Shown in pieces: positions 36,201 to 51,200 of a stretch of DNA of 64,000 nt. Position numbers and translations under genes: made by a program. Origin of the DNA: Heterobilharzia americana. Its lineage: Eukaryota; Platyhelminthes; Trematoda; Strigeidida; Schistosomatidae. The stretch spans positions 16,856,515 through 16,920,514 of the forward strand of contig OX104131.1 of the NCBI GenBank assembly GCA_944470555.2. Direction: 5' to 3'. Numbering within the stretch: position 1 is the stretch's first letter; each line of letters starts with the position of its first letter. The notes under the pieces were generated by a model. The model did not search any database and had not been told where the DNA came from. It worked only from the letters and a program-made list of their open reading frames with translations.

Positions 36201-39200
36201 GTACGATTGGTTTGAAGGGATGATTAGTCGCTGATCACAAGGATGTACAGAAAAATAAAACCTTTAAGTCAGTATATACACCTCCTTAGCTTTGTATCCA
36301 GTCGGTATTAAAGAAGTTTGACGGAATTTCTTGGGAACATGGCCAGAAGGAAATAGTCCGATAATTCAACAACAACAAAACCAGGAGGTACGATGTGTTC
36401 ACAACATGCCGGTAAAATTAGATTACCTCTGTAGTTTTATTCAGAACCATATAAAGAATATGAGAGAAAAATCTATACAAGTGACTGTTGATGAAGCAAT
36501 AATTTAATTGGGAGGCACCTAGTGAAGTTTTATTCCAGAGGCTATTAGAAAACATAAGAATTTCTCATGCTGCTAACCTTCGCTTATCATTTTCTAGTCG
36601 GCCGATAACTGTTGCCCAAACAAAAAACAAGCTGACCAATTTTTCCACCTCTATGAGTTTACCTGATCCTATGTAAAATGGTTGGAGATCTACTGCAACT
36701 CAGCATAAAGAACAAGATCTAAATTTTCGACACCAATGTCAAGTCAGTCCTGCTATATGGTTTAGAAACTTAACGTGCCACGAAAAGCATTTCCAACAAA
36801 CTACAGATATTCATCAACAACTGCCTACGCTGGCTCGTCACTGAAGATCAGATCAGACGGCCAGAAAGGATAAGCAACAGAGAACTCTGGCAACAAACCA
36901 ACCAACAACCTATCGCCTAACAAATATGCAGTGGAAGAAAGTGGAGATGGATTGAGCATACACTGAGAAAACCATTCGGGGACATCACGGGCCAGGTCAG
37001 GCCGTTGAGTGGAATCCAAAGGGGAAACGACGAGTGACACGAAGGAGATCGTGGGAGGAAGAAATGAAAGCTTGTGGGTAGTCGTGGAGCGAGGTTCAAA
37101 AGACTGCGGAGAACAGAGTGCAATGGAGGCGTGCTATCGAAGTCCTATGTTTCACTAGGAACCCAAGTGAAAAAAAAAGTAATAATATGTAAAATGGCAT
37201 ATCGCGTGTACGACCAGGCAGCCTGATTAACAAGTTACTCAGCACCTACCCTCATGGTTACTCAAGGGACAGGTGAAGTCAATACAAAGTTCACTTCTGT
37301 TGCATTTTGTTTGTAGGCGTTACGTAGTAGATGAAACTTAAGTGTTCAAAGCCATCTATCGTATTCTACAAAATCTTTCGAGTCGAATTTATATTTTTAT
37401 ATTACACATAAATGAGGCTATAAGAATTAGAGAAAACAACCGTGGATTGTGTGCAGAAAAAGTTTATATAACCCTTATCTCTGCTTTAGTCAGAGAAAAC
37501 TAAAAAGATGATTTCATAGACAAATCCAATTTTTTCAACCCCTTTTCCGTTTCTTCACATCTTTGACATTCATGTTTTATTCGTTATCATATTTCATTTT
37601 TTAGTATTATACAACTTTATCCAAATTTTGATCAACAATAATTGTCTAAATGTCTCCAGTACCATGCTGTTCATATTATTTTTATCATTTTTAGGATAAA
37701 TACTGAGATTATAATAATGATGATTGTTTGCAAAGTTACTATTTGCATACTTCATTAGCTTATCACCATAGCCTAAATAATTCACTATGATTGGCTTAAT
37801 GCTTTATGCGGTTAAGTAAAACCCCAATGACAGCTAATTGAAAACACTATTCTTTGCTTATATGAATCCTCTTAATTCTGAAAATTGGAATCTATATCAT
37901 TTTTAGAATGAGTCTCATTACATTTTCTGCGATTGAAAGCAGAATCAAAGCATACATTCATCTGCTTAACTTTTCAAGAATACAATCTTAATATATGTTT
38001 TATTTCTTGATGATGACGATTGTATCCAAAAGAATATTTTCAACTTCATCTCAATCGATAAAAATTCCTTAGATAACGCGATCACTGCAGAAAATCCATC
38101 GTGCATCATGGTATTCATACTTTTTTACCAGAAAAATTCAATGTGAGAATGATGATATGAAGTAAATCTGCTGTACAAGAAGATTTAAACCAGTAACCTT
38201 CAAAACTATGAATGCCTATCTTGTTTTTAGTTAAAGTTTGAATCATTCATTTGCTGATTGAGAAAACAATTTCGAACGAAGACGATTTGAAGAAATTTAA
38301 CTTCATTGAACATCGAGAAAATCTGACAATAGTTGGTCAGCATAAAACTTTTAGAAAATGATACTACTTATAATTTGTCAGTAGATAGATGAGTAGAGAA
38401 CAGTTTCAGTAAATATACATTTCCTATAAATTGATACCATTATAATCAGTGTAATTCGAATATATGATTTAGAGAATAACAATAAAGGTTGTAATAGTGA
38501 TAATATCTTCAAAGAGTATACGCATTCTCAGGAGGCAATCACCACGGACGTATGAGTGCAGTGTGTATGTGAGTAGGGATAGAATGTGTCAATGACTTTC
38601 GAATGGCAATTAAACACTGATAGTTCACTGTACACAATATTAAATTCAGTGTGCATGTAGAACATTTAGAGCACATGAAATGAATTTGATTCATACCACA
38701 ATAATTTTTTTTTGCTTTTCAAAAAATTATCAAGGGAACTGAATTGTATGACAATAAGGTTTTTGAAATTTTGATAAATTATAAAACTAAGGGTAAGATA
38801 TAAATGTAAGTTAGAACGGAGTGTAACAATGATGACAGGGATAAGAGTACAAAAATAATATATACATTGATTTAGGTGACCGGGAAGGAAATTAATGCAG
38901 TTGTATTTGAAAGCCATAGCGGAAAAAAGGTGAATTTTCCAAAATTAAGTATTTGCTTAAATTGTGTTTGCTATTTATAACAATATAATATCCGAATAAG
39001 AAGGTTTTAGAAATGAGGCACGATAAAGTACAAAACTAACTCAAAAATACAAAAACATGAAAAAATATCTTATTAGATGCATATACTATGTAGAAGGAGG
39101 CAAATCAACTTACCATCTGAACGTATATTAGAGTTAATTTGATCATTTAACCAGTCGATTGCTTTTGAGGCAAATTTCGTGCCTAAATTCCGATCAAATG

Positions 39201-42200
39201 GACTTGGACTATTGCCTTGTTGCATATGGCCCAATACATTACAACTATATGTATAAAAAAATGGGGTGATAGCAAAATAAGAAACATTTATGGAAATAGT
39301 CATTTTTATATAACTTAAAAAATGCATATATGTATATAAAGACAGATAGTGGCTAGCAGTCCGATCCACGATGGAGATTCGCAAGCTACGACTTTAAAAC
39401 TGTACTGTACCCCTTGCACGAGAAGTAACCACCCTGCTTCAGTGAACTAGTGGGCAACCGTCTGGCATTCGAATTCAATGATCATGGGTCCGAGTGCTAG
39501 TGGGAACAATACTCACTAGGAGGCAGGTACATTCAGCTGACGGGTCCCAAATAGGTTGGAACGTGTGTTATGGACTCCTCTGTTAGCCACTATTCATAAT
39601 CAGCATCACCACACTAGAATTACTGGCAGTATGGAGGCATCGGTGCAGCAGCCTATAAACTAACAGTGGCTAGTCGATTAGGTCCAATCAACGACAGAAA
39701 TTTACCAGCCTATAACATCAACACTAAATATGTATATAACTCCCATGAATAGAGTTGAAATTAATAAAATACATAAGTTGAAAATGCTTTTAATAGAGGA
39801 CTTTCTCAGTAAAATATATCCTATCGAACCTAGAGTTATCAGAAGGTAAAAATAAAACAAGTTTCTGTGATCAGTTTGTCTCAAACGAATCAAGCACAAA
39901 CTCTCACTTCTTACAGGGCTAAACCGCAGAAGAGTATCAGCCAACATGATTCTATCTAGTAAACAAGTTGTTGTGATGCCTCAGTTTTGCATAAAACACT
40001 TTAATATCAATTCATTCCTTAATCATTGACCTATTGTACACGTTTCAGCTTAATTATCACCGTTTTACAATTCTTTGACAGCACTTGTCACTTATCTCAC
40101 CACTTGTTATCAATTCGTTCCTCTTTATTCAGTGACCCATTATCTATCTCTTCCACTTGAACAAATACCACCACCCCTCCACCGATTGTATATATTGCAT
40201 CTTGACTGAGCAACTTTTTTAGTGCAATTATCTGTCACTTTACTCAGTATAAAACACTTATTGATCTGAACATTTTAACGTGTCATTCCAACATCATTTT
40301 TTACCGTATGACTAATAGTCTATTTTCTGCCCCCATTGTAATGTAAATCGCTAATTGGCTAACCTTTACTCTTACTATGCAAATGCCACAAATTGGGGAC
40401 AAGGTCATTTTTCATGTGTGTACTTATTCACGTGTTTTGGGATTGATTTTATTACATTCTCGGAGTAATACACTCTCCCATCTGCCAGCTTCGGTCTTCT
40501 CTCTATTCATTCTGGGGTTGCAGTCAGTGGCTCTTGCGTACCAAGTTAGCTGTCAGCTAAGCGCTCGTATTATGTTCGTTCCGGAATATACATGCATATA
40601 TCATTAGCGTTCGAAAGCATAACACAAATGAGTAGGGACTCACTATGGAGTGTAACCCCGTTGAGTTAAATATCAAAACACGTCGAGTGTATGCGCCACT
40701 GAAAACCCCATTCATAACTGCTTGAATATGAACAGTATTCAAGATATTGTTCGCTTATAACTGAAAATACCCCTAGTATATGGGAGTCAAATATGATTCC
40801 CTCTGACTAGTCTAAGTCACTAATTATTCACGTTTTCAAGAAAGGTGAGAAGTCCTCTTGTGATAACCAAAGAGGAATCAGCCTGACAAACATAGTGTCT
40901 AAGATTCCAGGTTCCATAATTCTTCGACACCTTACTGGAGCTCGGGAACAGTAAGCCCGAGAAAACCAGGCAGGCTGTAGATCCGGTAGTCGGTGTATCG
41001 ACCAAATATTCACACTCCACCAGGCCCTGGGACACAGGCACACTTACCGACGCCCAACAATAGCTGCATTTCTCAACCTGAAGGCGGCGTTCGATTCTGT
41101 TGATCGAGAAGTCTTATGGCAATGTCTCTCACTGAAAGGTGTGCCGAGTAAGTACATCACCTTATTGAGGGTTCTCTACTCAAACACTTGTGGACGTGTT
41201 CGAGCCTATGGTAAGATGTCCCGGGAGCTGTACTCATCGAGCGCTGTCTACCAAGGCTGCTCACTCTCTCCATTCCTACTCAATCTTATCATATATATTC
41301 TCATGGAGGTCTCCCCATCGTCACATGATTACACAGACGTTGATCTCATCCCAGGAGAACTTTCGTTAGACCTAGAATATGCAAATGATATAGTCCTGTT
41401 AGGTGAAGACGCTAACAAGATGCAGAGTCCTCTGAACACTTTGAGTGTCAATTTGAGAATATTTAGGATACGTTTCTCACCACCCAAATGCAAATTGTTG
41501 CTCCACGATTGGTCTTCAACAGTGCTACGGCTAACAATAGAGAGTGTAGCGGTTCAGTGGATCGACCACTTCACTTATCTGGGAAGTAGGATCAGCCCTA
41601 CGATGGTGGCTGCCTCAGTGGCCGACGAAATCTCTGCACGGATACAAAAGGCTTGTCTGGCTTTGCCAACTTACCCCACCTATGGCACCGCCATGATATC
41701 CGATTGTCTATTAAGGGTCGTATGTACTCAACAGCAGTCCAGTCTGTTCTACTCTATGGCTATGAAACATGGCCATTGAAGGTGGAAGACATGAGAAGGC
41801 TGACTTCATGTGTTTGACCACCATTGTCTTCGTAGTATAGACCGTATTGCATGGTGTCACCATGTGAGTAACGCAGACGTCAGGTGTAGAGTTTTAGAGA
41901 GAGGAGGTAAGTCAGTTGACACGGTTGTGAACCTTCATCGACAGAGATGGTTGGGGCACGTATTACGTGTGCCTAGCCATCGATTGCTTCGTCACACAAT
42001 GTTGGTTGAAGTAGGTGCACACTGGAAAAAGGCTCGACTAAAACACTGCACCAATGTATGAAGTGTTTGACTGTTGGTTTGAGCCATGTGGGGCGATGCA
42101 GACTAGCCGGTTTCGGTTTGCGAAACAAGAGAGACCAGTGGTTGGAGACTGACTCTGGGTGATATGCCTCAGAACCGATGCCAGTGGCGCAGATGTATAC

Positions 42201-45200
42201 ACACATTATCCTCATCTTAACGATGCTATTCCGAATTCCACCATTTTCTCATTCTTCCTTTCTGTTTTTTCGTACTTTATATTTCTTCTGACTGGTTTTT
42301 CTATCCTTCATCTTGCACTTCTCTGCCTTTTTACTTGACGTACTTATATGAGTTGTGACAACTCGGAACGTTACTCAGTAATGCCTGGTCCTATGTTGAT
42401 TTGGATGGGTGGACTAAGTTATTCAATCAGGCTGCACAAAACGCATTCTTGCCGGAGACATCTCCGAACAATTTCCTGCTTAGCTATCGAGAGGAGAACG
42501 GGAGTCAAGCAACAGTTCCATCTTGGACCATTTGACCAAATCTAGTCATATCGCTTTCCCATAGTCTTTTTTCAAACCTTTGTAAAAAGTCAGACCAAAC
42601 ACCATGAAAGAAGTGCGGGTTAGTCACTCGTGCAAAGCACAGTTGTTGGCAATTCAACAGTTAAAGTCTGAGCTCTGAGTAAAGAAGAAGTACGTACATT
42701 CCTTACTCTTATTTTCCCGTAGCCATAATCCTTCCTTGAGTTTCGTTATTGCTTCAATATTCATCTTACTCTTACTTACAAGCCGATTATTATTTTTTTA
42801 TTTTTACGGCTTATTTTTCTACCTCTTGACATCTTAGCTGTCCTGTGTTCCCAGGTTCCCAATGTTTCTCCAAATGATGTCAGTCCATGCTGAATACCAA
42901 CCTGAAATCAATGAACTGGTTTGTTTGCTTGTTATTAGTATAAATTTGTTTGTACAGCTGCTGAAAGTGATTCGTGGAAAATAAAAATTTTATTCGTTGA
43001 ATTACTTGGTGATTTTGAACGTCTCAGTGAGATTTCTGACTTGATTATTCAAATATATCTAGTCAATAAACTGAAAATATATTGAAGAATATAATCCCAT
43101 TATCTATCGCTCCCACAAACTTAGCGAGGTGGTGTATAGAGAAATCACAATCCTTAAGCAGTGTGTTGCTTTTGTCCTCCAACTTTAATGATCACAAAGG
43201 TGAACGCACAATTTCTAGGTTATCTAAACAATATTTACACTAGAAACCAATCATTCAGTATCACAGATTTCAGTATTTAATACGGATTTGTGATAAAACT
43301 ACGAACTATGTCAATGAAAAATATGAGACTGTGGAAACTGCCTATGTCCACTTGTAGGTTATACTAAAGAGATTAGAGTAATTGAAACAACGTATATGAC
43401 TGTCTCGTTCATTTTTATGCGGAGCCCTATCGGAAATGGCCTTGTATGAATTCATCGCTGGTCAGGCTCTGGAAGTAAAAACAATATGATTCTCTGGTTT
43501 GATTTCCTGGCGACTAACTATATTATTGTGGAGTTGTAGCTCATTGATTTGGGGAGAGTATACATATTCTTGGAACTGATTAGGGTTACTTATAGCATCA
43601 GTCTTTAGACTGAAGGTTTACTGTCCGACCGCTAACAGTAATGTCACTGACTGCAATATTAGGTTAGGCGGGTTTGAATCTCAGAGTGGAAAGCACTTTT
43701 CTTGGGGTTATAGACCCACCTTGTTGACACATGCCAATAAGCACGAAACCTAAGTCGAACAGGGATTCTTGCCGATTACCTCTAATCCGCTAACATCCAT
43801 CAAAGGTGCAATACGATGGTAAACCTCCTAGCTTGGTGGCTACATTGCAAAATGGTCAATAGAATTCAGTCAGTACTCAGGATTATACAATATGAAGTTG
43901 GTTGCCCTCCAGTGATCGGTCAATGTATTTAACGCAGTCGTACGGGAGGTCGGTCGTGGCCCGAATGGCTTATTGGTAACATCATGGACTACAAAATTGA
44001 GGGATATGGGTTTATATCTGAAACTGGGAATCAATTCTTTCGCAGTTGCGCATATACCATGAAGATGAGTGCAACAAGCATGAATTCTCGGTCAAATAAG
44101 GTTTCCTACCGATTACCTGCAACCAACTAACAAAATAAACACACCCAAACTGTTGGTGAATATAGAGATTGATGTCATATATTTGTATAGACAAACTTAC
44201 CGACAATCAAATATTCCTTTACCCTCTTCTGCATATAACTGATGAATAAATTCACTAGTATAATTTTTATTAGCATATTCAGCTCGTAGTACTAAACCAC
44301 GTTGAACATTATCAGCAATTTTAGCACGTAAATGTACAACATCTTCACGAAGATCATCAATTGTAAATGGTTCTTCATAGATGTAGGCGGCATCTGCACC
44401 ACCAGCCAATGCACTCATTGTCGCCAGATAACCACAATAACCACCCATTGTTTCAACAACAAATACACGACGTTTTGTGCCTAAAGCGCTTTGTTTAATT
44501 TTGTCTAGAATCTATAGGAATACAGTGGTATAGAGAAATAAAAAGAAGAATTAGCTATTTAATGAAGAAATATCATAAATAGAAAAAAAGTCATTTAAAA
44601 AAAGACTGATTGAGCGAAGAAATATATTTCTTTTCAATTAGGTCTTCATCTTGGGCTCTACACTAATATTATTGGCTTACAATTAATCAAATTACCAATC
44701 ACATGGTGGTGTTTCCGAAATAATGATGTAAATAATCAATAGGGCTATTAAAATAGGAAATATGAATATTGATAGAAACAAGAAGGGGAAGAGGTGCACA
44801 AAATAAACACCTAGAAGTTACATCATGTTGACGGCCACGGTAATGAAAGTGGTCGAACTAACTTCTTTTGGATACAACTGCTAGGTTTGTAAAGGTGGAT
44901 TGCAATCGCCTCTGCTATGTGAAGTAACCGAGTGAGTAATCCATGAAGTAAATTAATTGGAATCTGATGGATGATTTTGAAGGCTTTTCCAGTTACCACT
45001 TGATGTCCTGTGTCAACTAAGTGTGCAAGTATGGAGCTCTCTATAGTTCTAATTTGTCCCTTGTTCAACCATGATGGGTGGTGTTCAGAAATTCGACGAT
45101 GGAACTGCCTCATTGTACGCCCAATGTAACTAGCTCCACAGGAGCAGTTGAATTGATAAATGCACATAGAAGTGGCAGGATCAGGCAGTTTGTTTTTCTT

Positions 45201-48200
45201 TCTTGCACCTAGAATCGAGCAGTTGTAGAAGGCGGGACATAATTTAGTGGCTGGGAATGCTTTATGCAAGACTCTTTTTATACGTTGTGTGATGATCTCA
45301 CTGGCAATATCACTCTTAAATTGCAGCTTCAAGAAGATTTGCTTCTTAGGAACTGTTGGCATTGTTTTCTTAACCCTCGTAGTATTCATGTGCTTAGTTA
45401 CAAACTTGTCTGGGTAGCCATTCCACCTTTGCAAACCTAGCAGTTGTATCCGAAAGAAGTTTGTTCAACCACTTTCATTACCGTGGCCGTCAACATGATG
45501 TAACTTCTAGGTGTTTATTTTGTGCACCTCTTCCCCTTCTTGTTTCTATCAATATTCATATTTCCTATTTTAGTAGCCCTATTGATTATTTACATCATTA
45601 TTTCGGAAACACCACCATGTGATTGGTAATTTGATTAATTGTAAGCCAATAATATTAGTGTAGAGCCCAAGATGAAGACCTAATTGAAAAGAAATATATT
45701 TCTTCGCTCAATCAGTCTTTTTCTAAATGTCTAAATGGGAATATTCAATCACTTTAAATGTTATATTAGCTTGTTATCCAAGTTCATCAGTCAAACTTGA
45801 TAGATTTAATGGCAGTTATTATTCCTAGTCAACACTAAGCATAATTCCGTTATAATACTTAGTTTCTCTGACGTAAGAAAAATAGACTTATGTTAGTTGG
45901 TTTGAGGCAATCGGTAGGAAGCCTAGTCTTTAAACAATTAACATACATCAAAAGTGTATCGCAATGGTGAGCCCCCTAGTTTGGTGACCGCACTGCAAAA
46001 TGATCGCTAGAGTTTGATCATGGTCCAGGACTGGTTCGAATCCGACCGCGGTCCAAGTTTTCATCATACCTTCAATCATCATCCAGTATAAATACTAGTC
46101 TGTCAAACTACGGCTACCTCGGATAGTCAAATGATAATCAATATAAAACTTGGTCGCTCTCCGGCGACCAATCAATGTAAAATAGAATTGTCTTCTGTTA
46201 AAGTGTATAAATTCTTGACTGTTATTGAGAAAATATCTGATGAAATTTAAAAAATTAATGAACGGCGTTTGGCTTCCTTAATAGACAGGCAGACAGATAG
46301 AATCAACACAGAACCTTATGGATAAGTGCATCATCTCAAATTACCACACTTCACATTCACATCAAATGAATAAGTGGATAGGAAAAGACTGATATTAAAG
46401 TAGAAAAAGTTGTGTGACAGAATAAGCAATTTGAATAGAGTGGTTAGTCCGAATACTCAGGCTTTAGAAGGTGTCAAGGAGTGAATGCATCTGCACCACT
46501 AAGAGTCTTCAACCACTGACTTCCATCATCTCGGGGACTCCAGCTAAGTAGTCTGCATCTCACCACATGGCTCAGATCAACAGTTAGGGACTTGAACGAC
46601 TGAAGCCACGCTTTAGTCTGTTCATTTTGTACCCTCTTCCAATCTAAAGCAACTTCTCCAAGCATGATACGTCGGGGTAGGTAGTGGTTTGGCATGGGTA
46701 ACACGTGCCCAAGCCACCCCAGTCAATGAAGGTTCACAACCTTTCTTCCTTAGTTAAAAGTTTCTTATAACTGATCATCGTTGATACCTTTCGATATTCA
46801 ATCGAAGCTACCTAGTTATTGTAAAATGGCAGATTACCAATAGGTAACAATGTACAATCCATGGGACATGAAAATCTTGAATTCACTTGTAGAACCAGTT
46901 AGTGATGTCCATGGGGATAAGGAACCATAAACTAGAATAAAACGAAGATTCAGTGCCTTGGTAGTTTCTTGAATTTGAAATTGTAAGTGAAGACTACCTT
47001 TAGAATATGCAAGATGATTAGGTGAATATGCATTGTCACACGTGTTCCTTATTGTGAATTAAAGTATCAAGTTTAGTTGAATATACTGAATAGTCTTGCA
47101 GTACTGTGATCTCATACCTTCTTCTTGTGTTAGTCAACAAAAAAAGAATTTCATTTTTTCTTCATGAAAGTTAGAAGACATTGAAAAAACTAGTTACTTG
47201 ATAGACCATACAAACACTTTTAGGATGAAAAACACTATGACCTCAATTAAAAGCAGGTTTACATTATAACCGGAAATTTGTCCGCCCATGTCATCAGGGA
47301 TATCAAGAAGTTCAACTGTATATATAGATGAATTATATTCCACTTATTACAATGAAATGTGACTAGAAATTTGATTACAAACACCTTTTCCACTTCTAGA
47401 CCTCTGCAATGCAAATTGCATTCAATATCCAACAAAAACGATGAAAAAATAAATTGGAAAGTGAGTATACCAATGTATCCGCCCTCAAAAAAATTGAAGT
47501 AGGTTAAAAGTATTATTTATTGACAGTTGTAACTTTCCATTGTTATTATTGATCGAATTGACCGATCTTTGTTGGTATATGGGCGCCTATATGGATGATT
47601 GGATATTCCCTGACTATTAATCATGCTGTAGTTTGCTTGGCAGTGGCCAGTAGTGGAATTCAGCTAGGATGCGCGCTATTTTTTCCTGTCCGAGACTCAT
47701 CAATTGGATATACCTACACCCCAGTGAGTAGTGGCGTTCACAGTGAGACTCAAACCCAACCCCCGTCGCTTCAAACGCTGAGGCGTTACCCCCAAGTCCA
47801 CTGGGGCGCTCATCCAGGACACACCTAGCTGACGAGCCCCGGCTAGAACGAAACGTGGGTCCTGGATTCCACTATCCAAAGTCAGTATAGTCAAAGTGAG
47901 AGTGGCAAGTTCTGGAGGTAAATATGAATTTGAAAACAACTATGTATGTATCTTAAAAATATAACCGATAAGAAACCATAAAAGAAACAACTAAATTAGT
48001 GAGTTCGATTATTTTCAGGATAAAATTTGAATCCATTCTACTAAAGTATGACTTCAGAAAATTTACAGATCATTTCAACAGTTTGCAAATGATTTATAAA
48101 CTGCTCGTTCCACATTAACATTCCTCACAGTTGGGCAGTTTTTCACCTGTCCGGGTATACTGCTGATGAACTCGGTTCCAAACGACCGAAACTGCCTTTC

Positions 48201-51200
48201 AGTATTTATATCACTCTCATCTGCTTAGCGAAATCTATAGATCAGTATGAATAGTTTCTAACTACTCATGATGTTCAGTAGTATATTGCGATAGTTCTAA
48301 ATACTATTGACCATATAATTAGACTATGATAACAGATCTTAATGATTATTCAATATCGTTTTCTTTTGCCAAGCATGAAAGCAACTTTTAATAAAATAGT
48401 AATAGTGGTAATAATAATAATAATAATAGTGCACTCCATCTAATATCCCTCTGTGTATGACTCCCCTAAAAGTGTTAAGAAACTTAATAGGGATTTTTTT
48501 ACCTATCAATTGGGATAACTCATTGATAACACTGAGAAATAACACAAGTCTTATTCAAGTAAAAAGACAATACTTTACATAAATCCTATTATTGCTTTAC
48601 GTAGTTGCTACAATCTTAAGCATATCATTCATTATTATTATTATATTATTATTAGTCCCTTGGGTTCCTAGTGGAACATAGGGCTTCAGTAGCACGCCTC
48701 CAGTGACCTCTGTTCTCTGAGATCTTTTGAACCTGGTCCCACGACAGCCCAGAAGCTCTCATTTCCTGCTCGCACGACCTCCTCCATGTCACCCTTGGAC
48801 GTCCAACTCGTCGCTTCCCATGGGGATTCCACTCGAGGGCCTGACGCGTGATGTCCTCAGTCGGCCTTCTCAGTGCATGGCCAATCCATCTCCACTTCTT
48901 CCTGCATATTTGTTGCGTGATAGGTTCTTGGTTGGTTCGTTCCCAGAGTTCCTTGTTGCTTATTTTTTCTGGCCATCTGATCTTCAGCAGCGAGCGTAAG
49001 CAGTTGTTGATGAATGTCTGTAGTTTATTGGAAATACCTTTCGTGACGCGCCAAGTCTCTGAGCCATACAAGAGCACTGACTTTACGTTGGTGTTGAAAA
49101 TCCGTATCTTGTTCCGCATGCTGAGTGCAGAAGATCTCCACACTGGTTTCAGGCTAATGAATGCCTGTCTTGCTTTTCCGATTCTGACTTTGACGTCCTC
49201 GTCCGTCCCGCCTGTAGTTGAAACAGTGCTTCCTAGATAAGTGAAGGAGGTTACTTCCTTTAAGTTTCTCCCATTGACAGTGATTGGAGTTTGTTGTTGT
49301 TGTTGTTGATGGTGGTGGTGCGGTATCTTCATCACTTCTGTCTTCTCTATATTCACCTGAAGTCCCGTCTTCGCTGCCTCTTCTATCAACTTGTTAGTTT
49401 TTGCCTGCAGATCTTCAAGTTTATGTGACATTAGGCATAAGTCATCGGCGAAATCCAAGTCTTCTAGGTTCTTTTCCGTCGTCCAGTGTATCCCCCTCTT
49501 CTCGCTGCCTACTGTTTGCTGCATGATCCAGTCCACCACAATCAAGAATATCATGGGGGATAGTAGGCAACCTTGTTTCACTCCTGTCTTCACTTCAAAG
49601 GCATCACTGAGCTTCCCATTGTGGATTACTTGGCATGTGGCATCTTCATATAGTTGTTGAATGAGGCGGATAAAGGTTTGTGGTATTCCGTAGTATTGAA
49701 GCAGTTTCCAAATTACTTCTCGGTCGACACTGTCAAAGGCCTTCTCAAAGTCGATGAAGTTGAGGTGGAGAGGTGATTGCCATTCTATGCTCTGTTCTAT
49801 GATGATGCGAAGCGTTGCAATTTGGTCTGCACATGATTTGTACTTCCTGAAGCCTGCCTGTTCCGGTCGTAGTTTTGAATCCAGTGTATCCCTTAGCCTC
49901 TCCAGGATGATGCGGCTTAATATTTTACTTGGGGTGGACAGGAGAGTGATTCCGCGCCAGTTCTTGCAAGCACTGAGGTCTCCCTTCTTCGGCAGTTTGA
50001 CAAGGTAACCCTTCTTCCAATCGTCAGGTACCTTCTCTTCCTTCCACACCTTCTGCAATAGTGGTGTGAGCATGGCCGCTGTTGTCTCTGCATCTGTTTT
50101 CAGTGCTTCTGGCGGTATTCCATCTGGTCCTGCTGCTTTCCCGCATTTCAGTAGCTTTATGGCGTTCAGGACTTCCATTTTCGTTGGGGGATTAATGTTC
50201 ACTTGTAGTTCAGCGGCTGCAGGTGGTATTTCTGGACGAAGTGCAGGTGGTGGTCGATTCAAGAGCTTCTTGAAGTGGTCGGCCCATCGTTTCCTCTGTT
50301 TCTCTTCTTTTGTAATTAAATTTCCTTCTTCATCTTTTATTGGTTTCATCTGTGTTGGTCTCTTCCCTGATAGTAACCTGGTTATTTGATACAATGTCGT
50401 CAGGTCTCTCTTACCTGCAGCCTGTTCTGCTTCACTTGCCAGTGTGTAGTAGAAGTGTCTTTTGTCGTTGCGTGCACTCTTCTTCACTTCTTTGTCCAGT
50501 GTTTTATACATTGTGCTCAGTTCATATCATTCATTAGGGAGCAAAAAATTAACTACTAGGTTATTCGATATCGCATAAATCCTCTTTCAGCACTTAATTC
50601 TACACTGTATAGTAAATGTTTTGCCTACTAACAATTAAAGAAATGGACAATAGGAATTGTTTTTTAAACAGGAGTTGCAATATTCAGGCATACGAACTTT
50701 TAAATGTAACATTTTTACACAAAGATTAGATATTATAAAAATGAAAATTGGTTTATCAAAGAAGGCATACTTTGATTTTAGGATTACTCAGATTGTAAAC
50801 AGGTGAAAAGGATTCATGAGAATTCATAGTATTTATTTAAGTCAAGTTAGTGTCAAAATGAAACAAGGAGTTACTGCGAACTGCATTAAGTGGTCATACC
50901 TCGTACCAATACATCAAGGTAGAAAGCGCCAAGATGAAAGAGAGAAATAAGGGGGAAAGTAATCAAAAGTAGTAGAAAGTTGTGCAATCAGAATGAGAAG
51001 GAATGGAGCGCTAATGAAATTCGACATGACGGTTAATATGAAGATAATGTTTTACTTCATTGGAGGCAATCAATAAGAAGCCTTGTTCGGTCTTGGTTTC
51101 GTGGCTGTTGGCACTCGTCAGCAAGGTGTATCTGCGACCTCGAGAGAAGTGATGTCCCCTCTGAGATCCGAAACTACGCTACCCAGTGTTGTAGTCAGAG

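Larger units (their letters stand above)
44592..45729 (-). mobile_element. Penelope-like element, GIY-YIG part, with 308-base inverted ends
   Basis: The arms 44592-44899 and 45422-45729 are reverse complements along their whole 308 bases with about six mismatches and no gap. The frame between and across them (44823-45434) encodes a GIY-YIG endonuclease region: [34 protein letters not shown], then [11 protein letters not shown]. Penelope elements are known for terminal repeats that may be direct or inverted. The reverse transcriptase is missing. The left edge lies 80 bases from the acceptor of the PFK exon at 44511. Confidence 0.85.

Noticed and set aside
48727..50537. Several + strand open frames of 65-130 codons
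   Set aside because: They are shadows of the 619-codon reverse transcriptase on the other strand.
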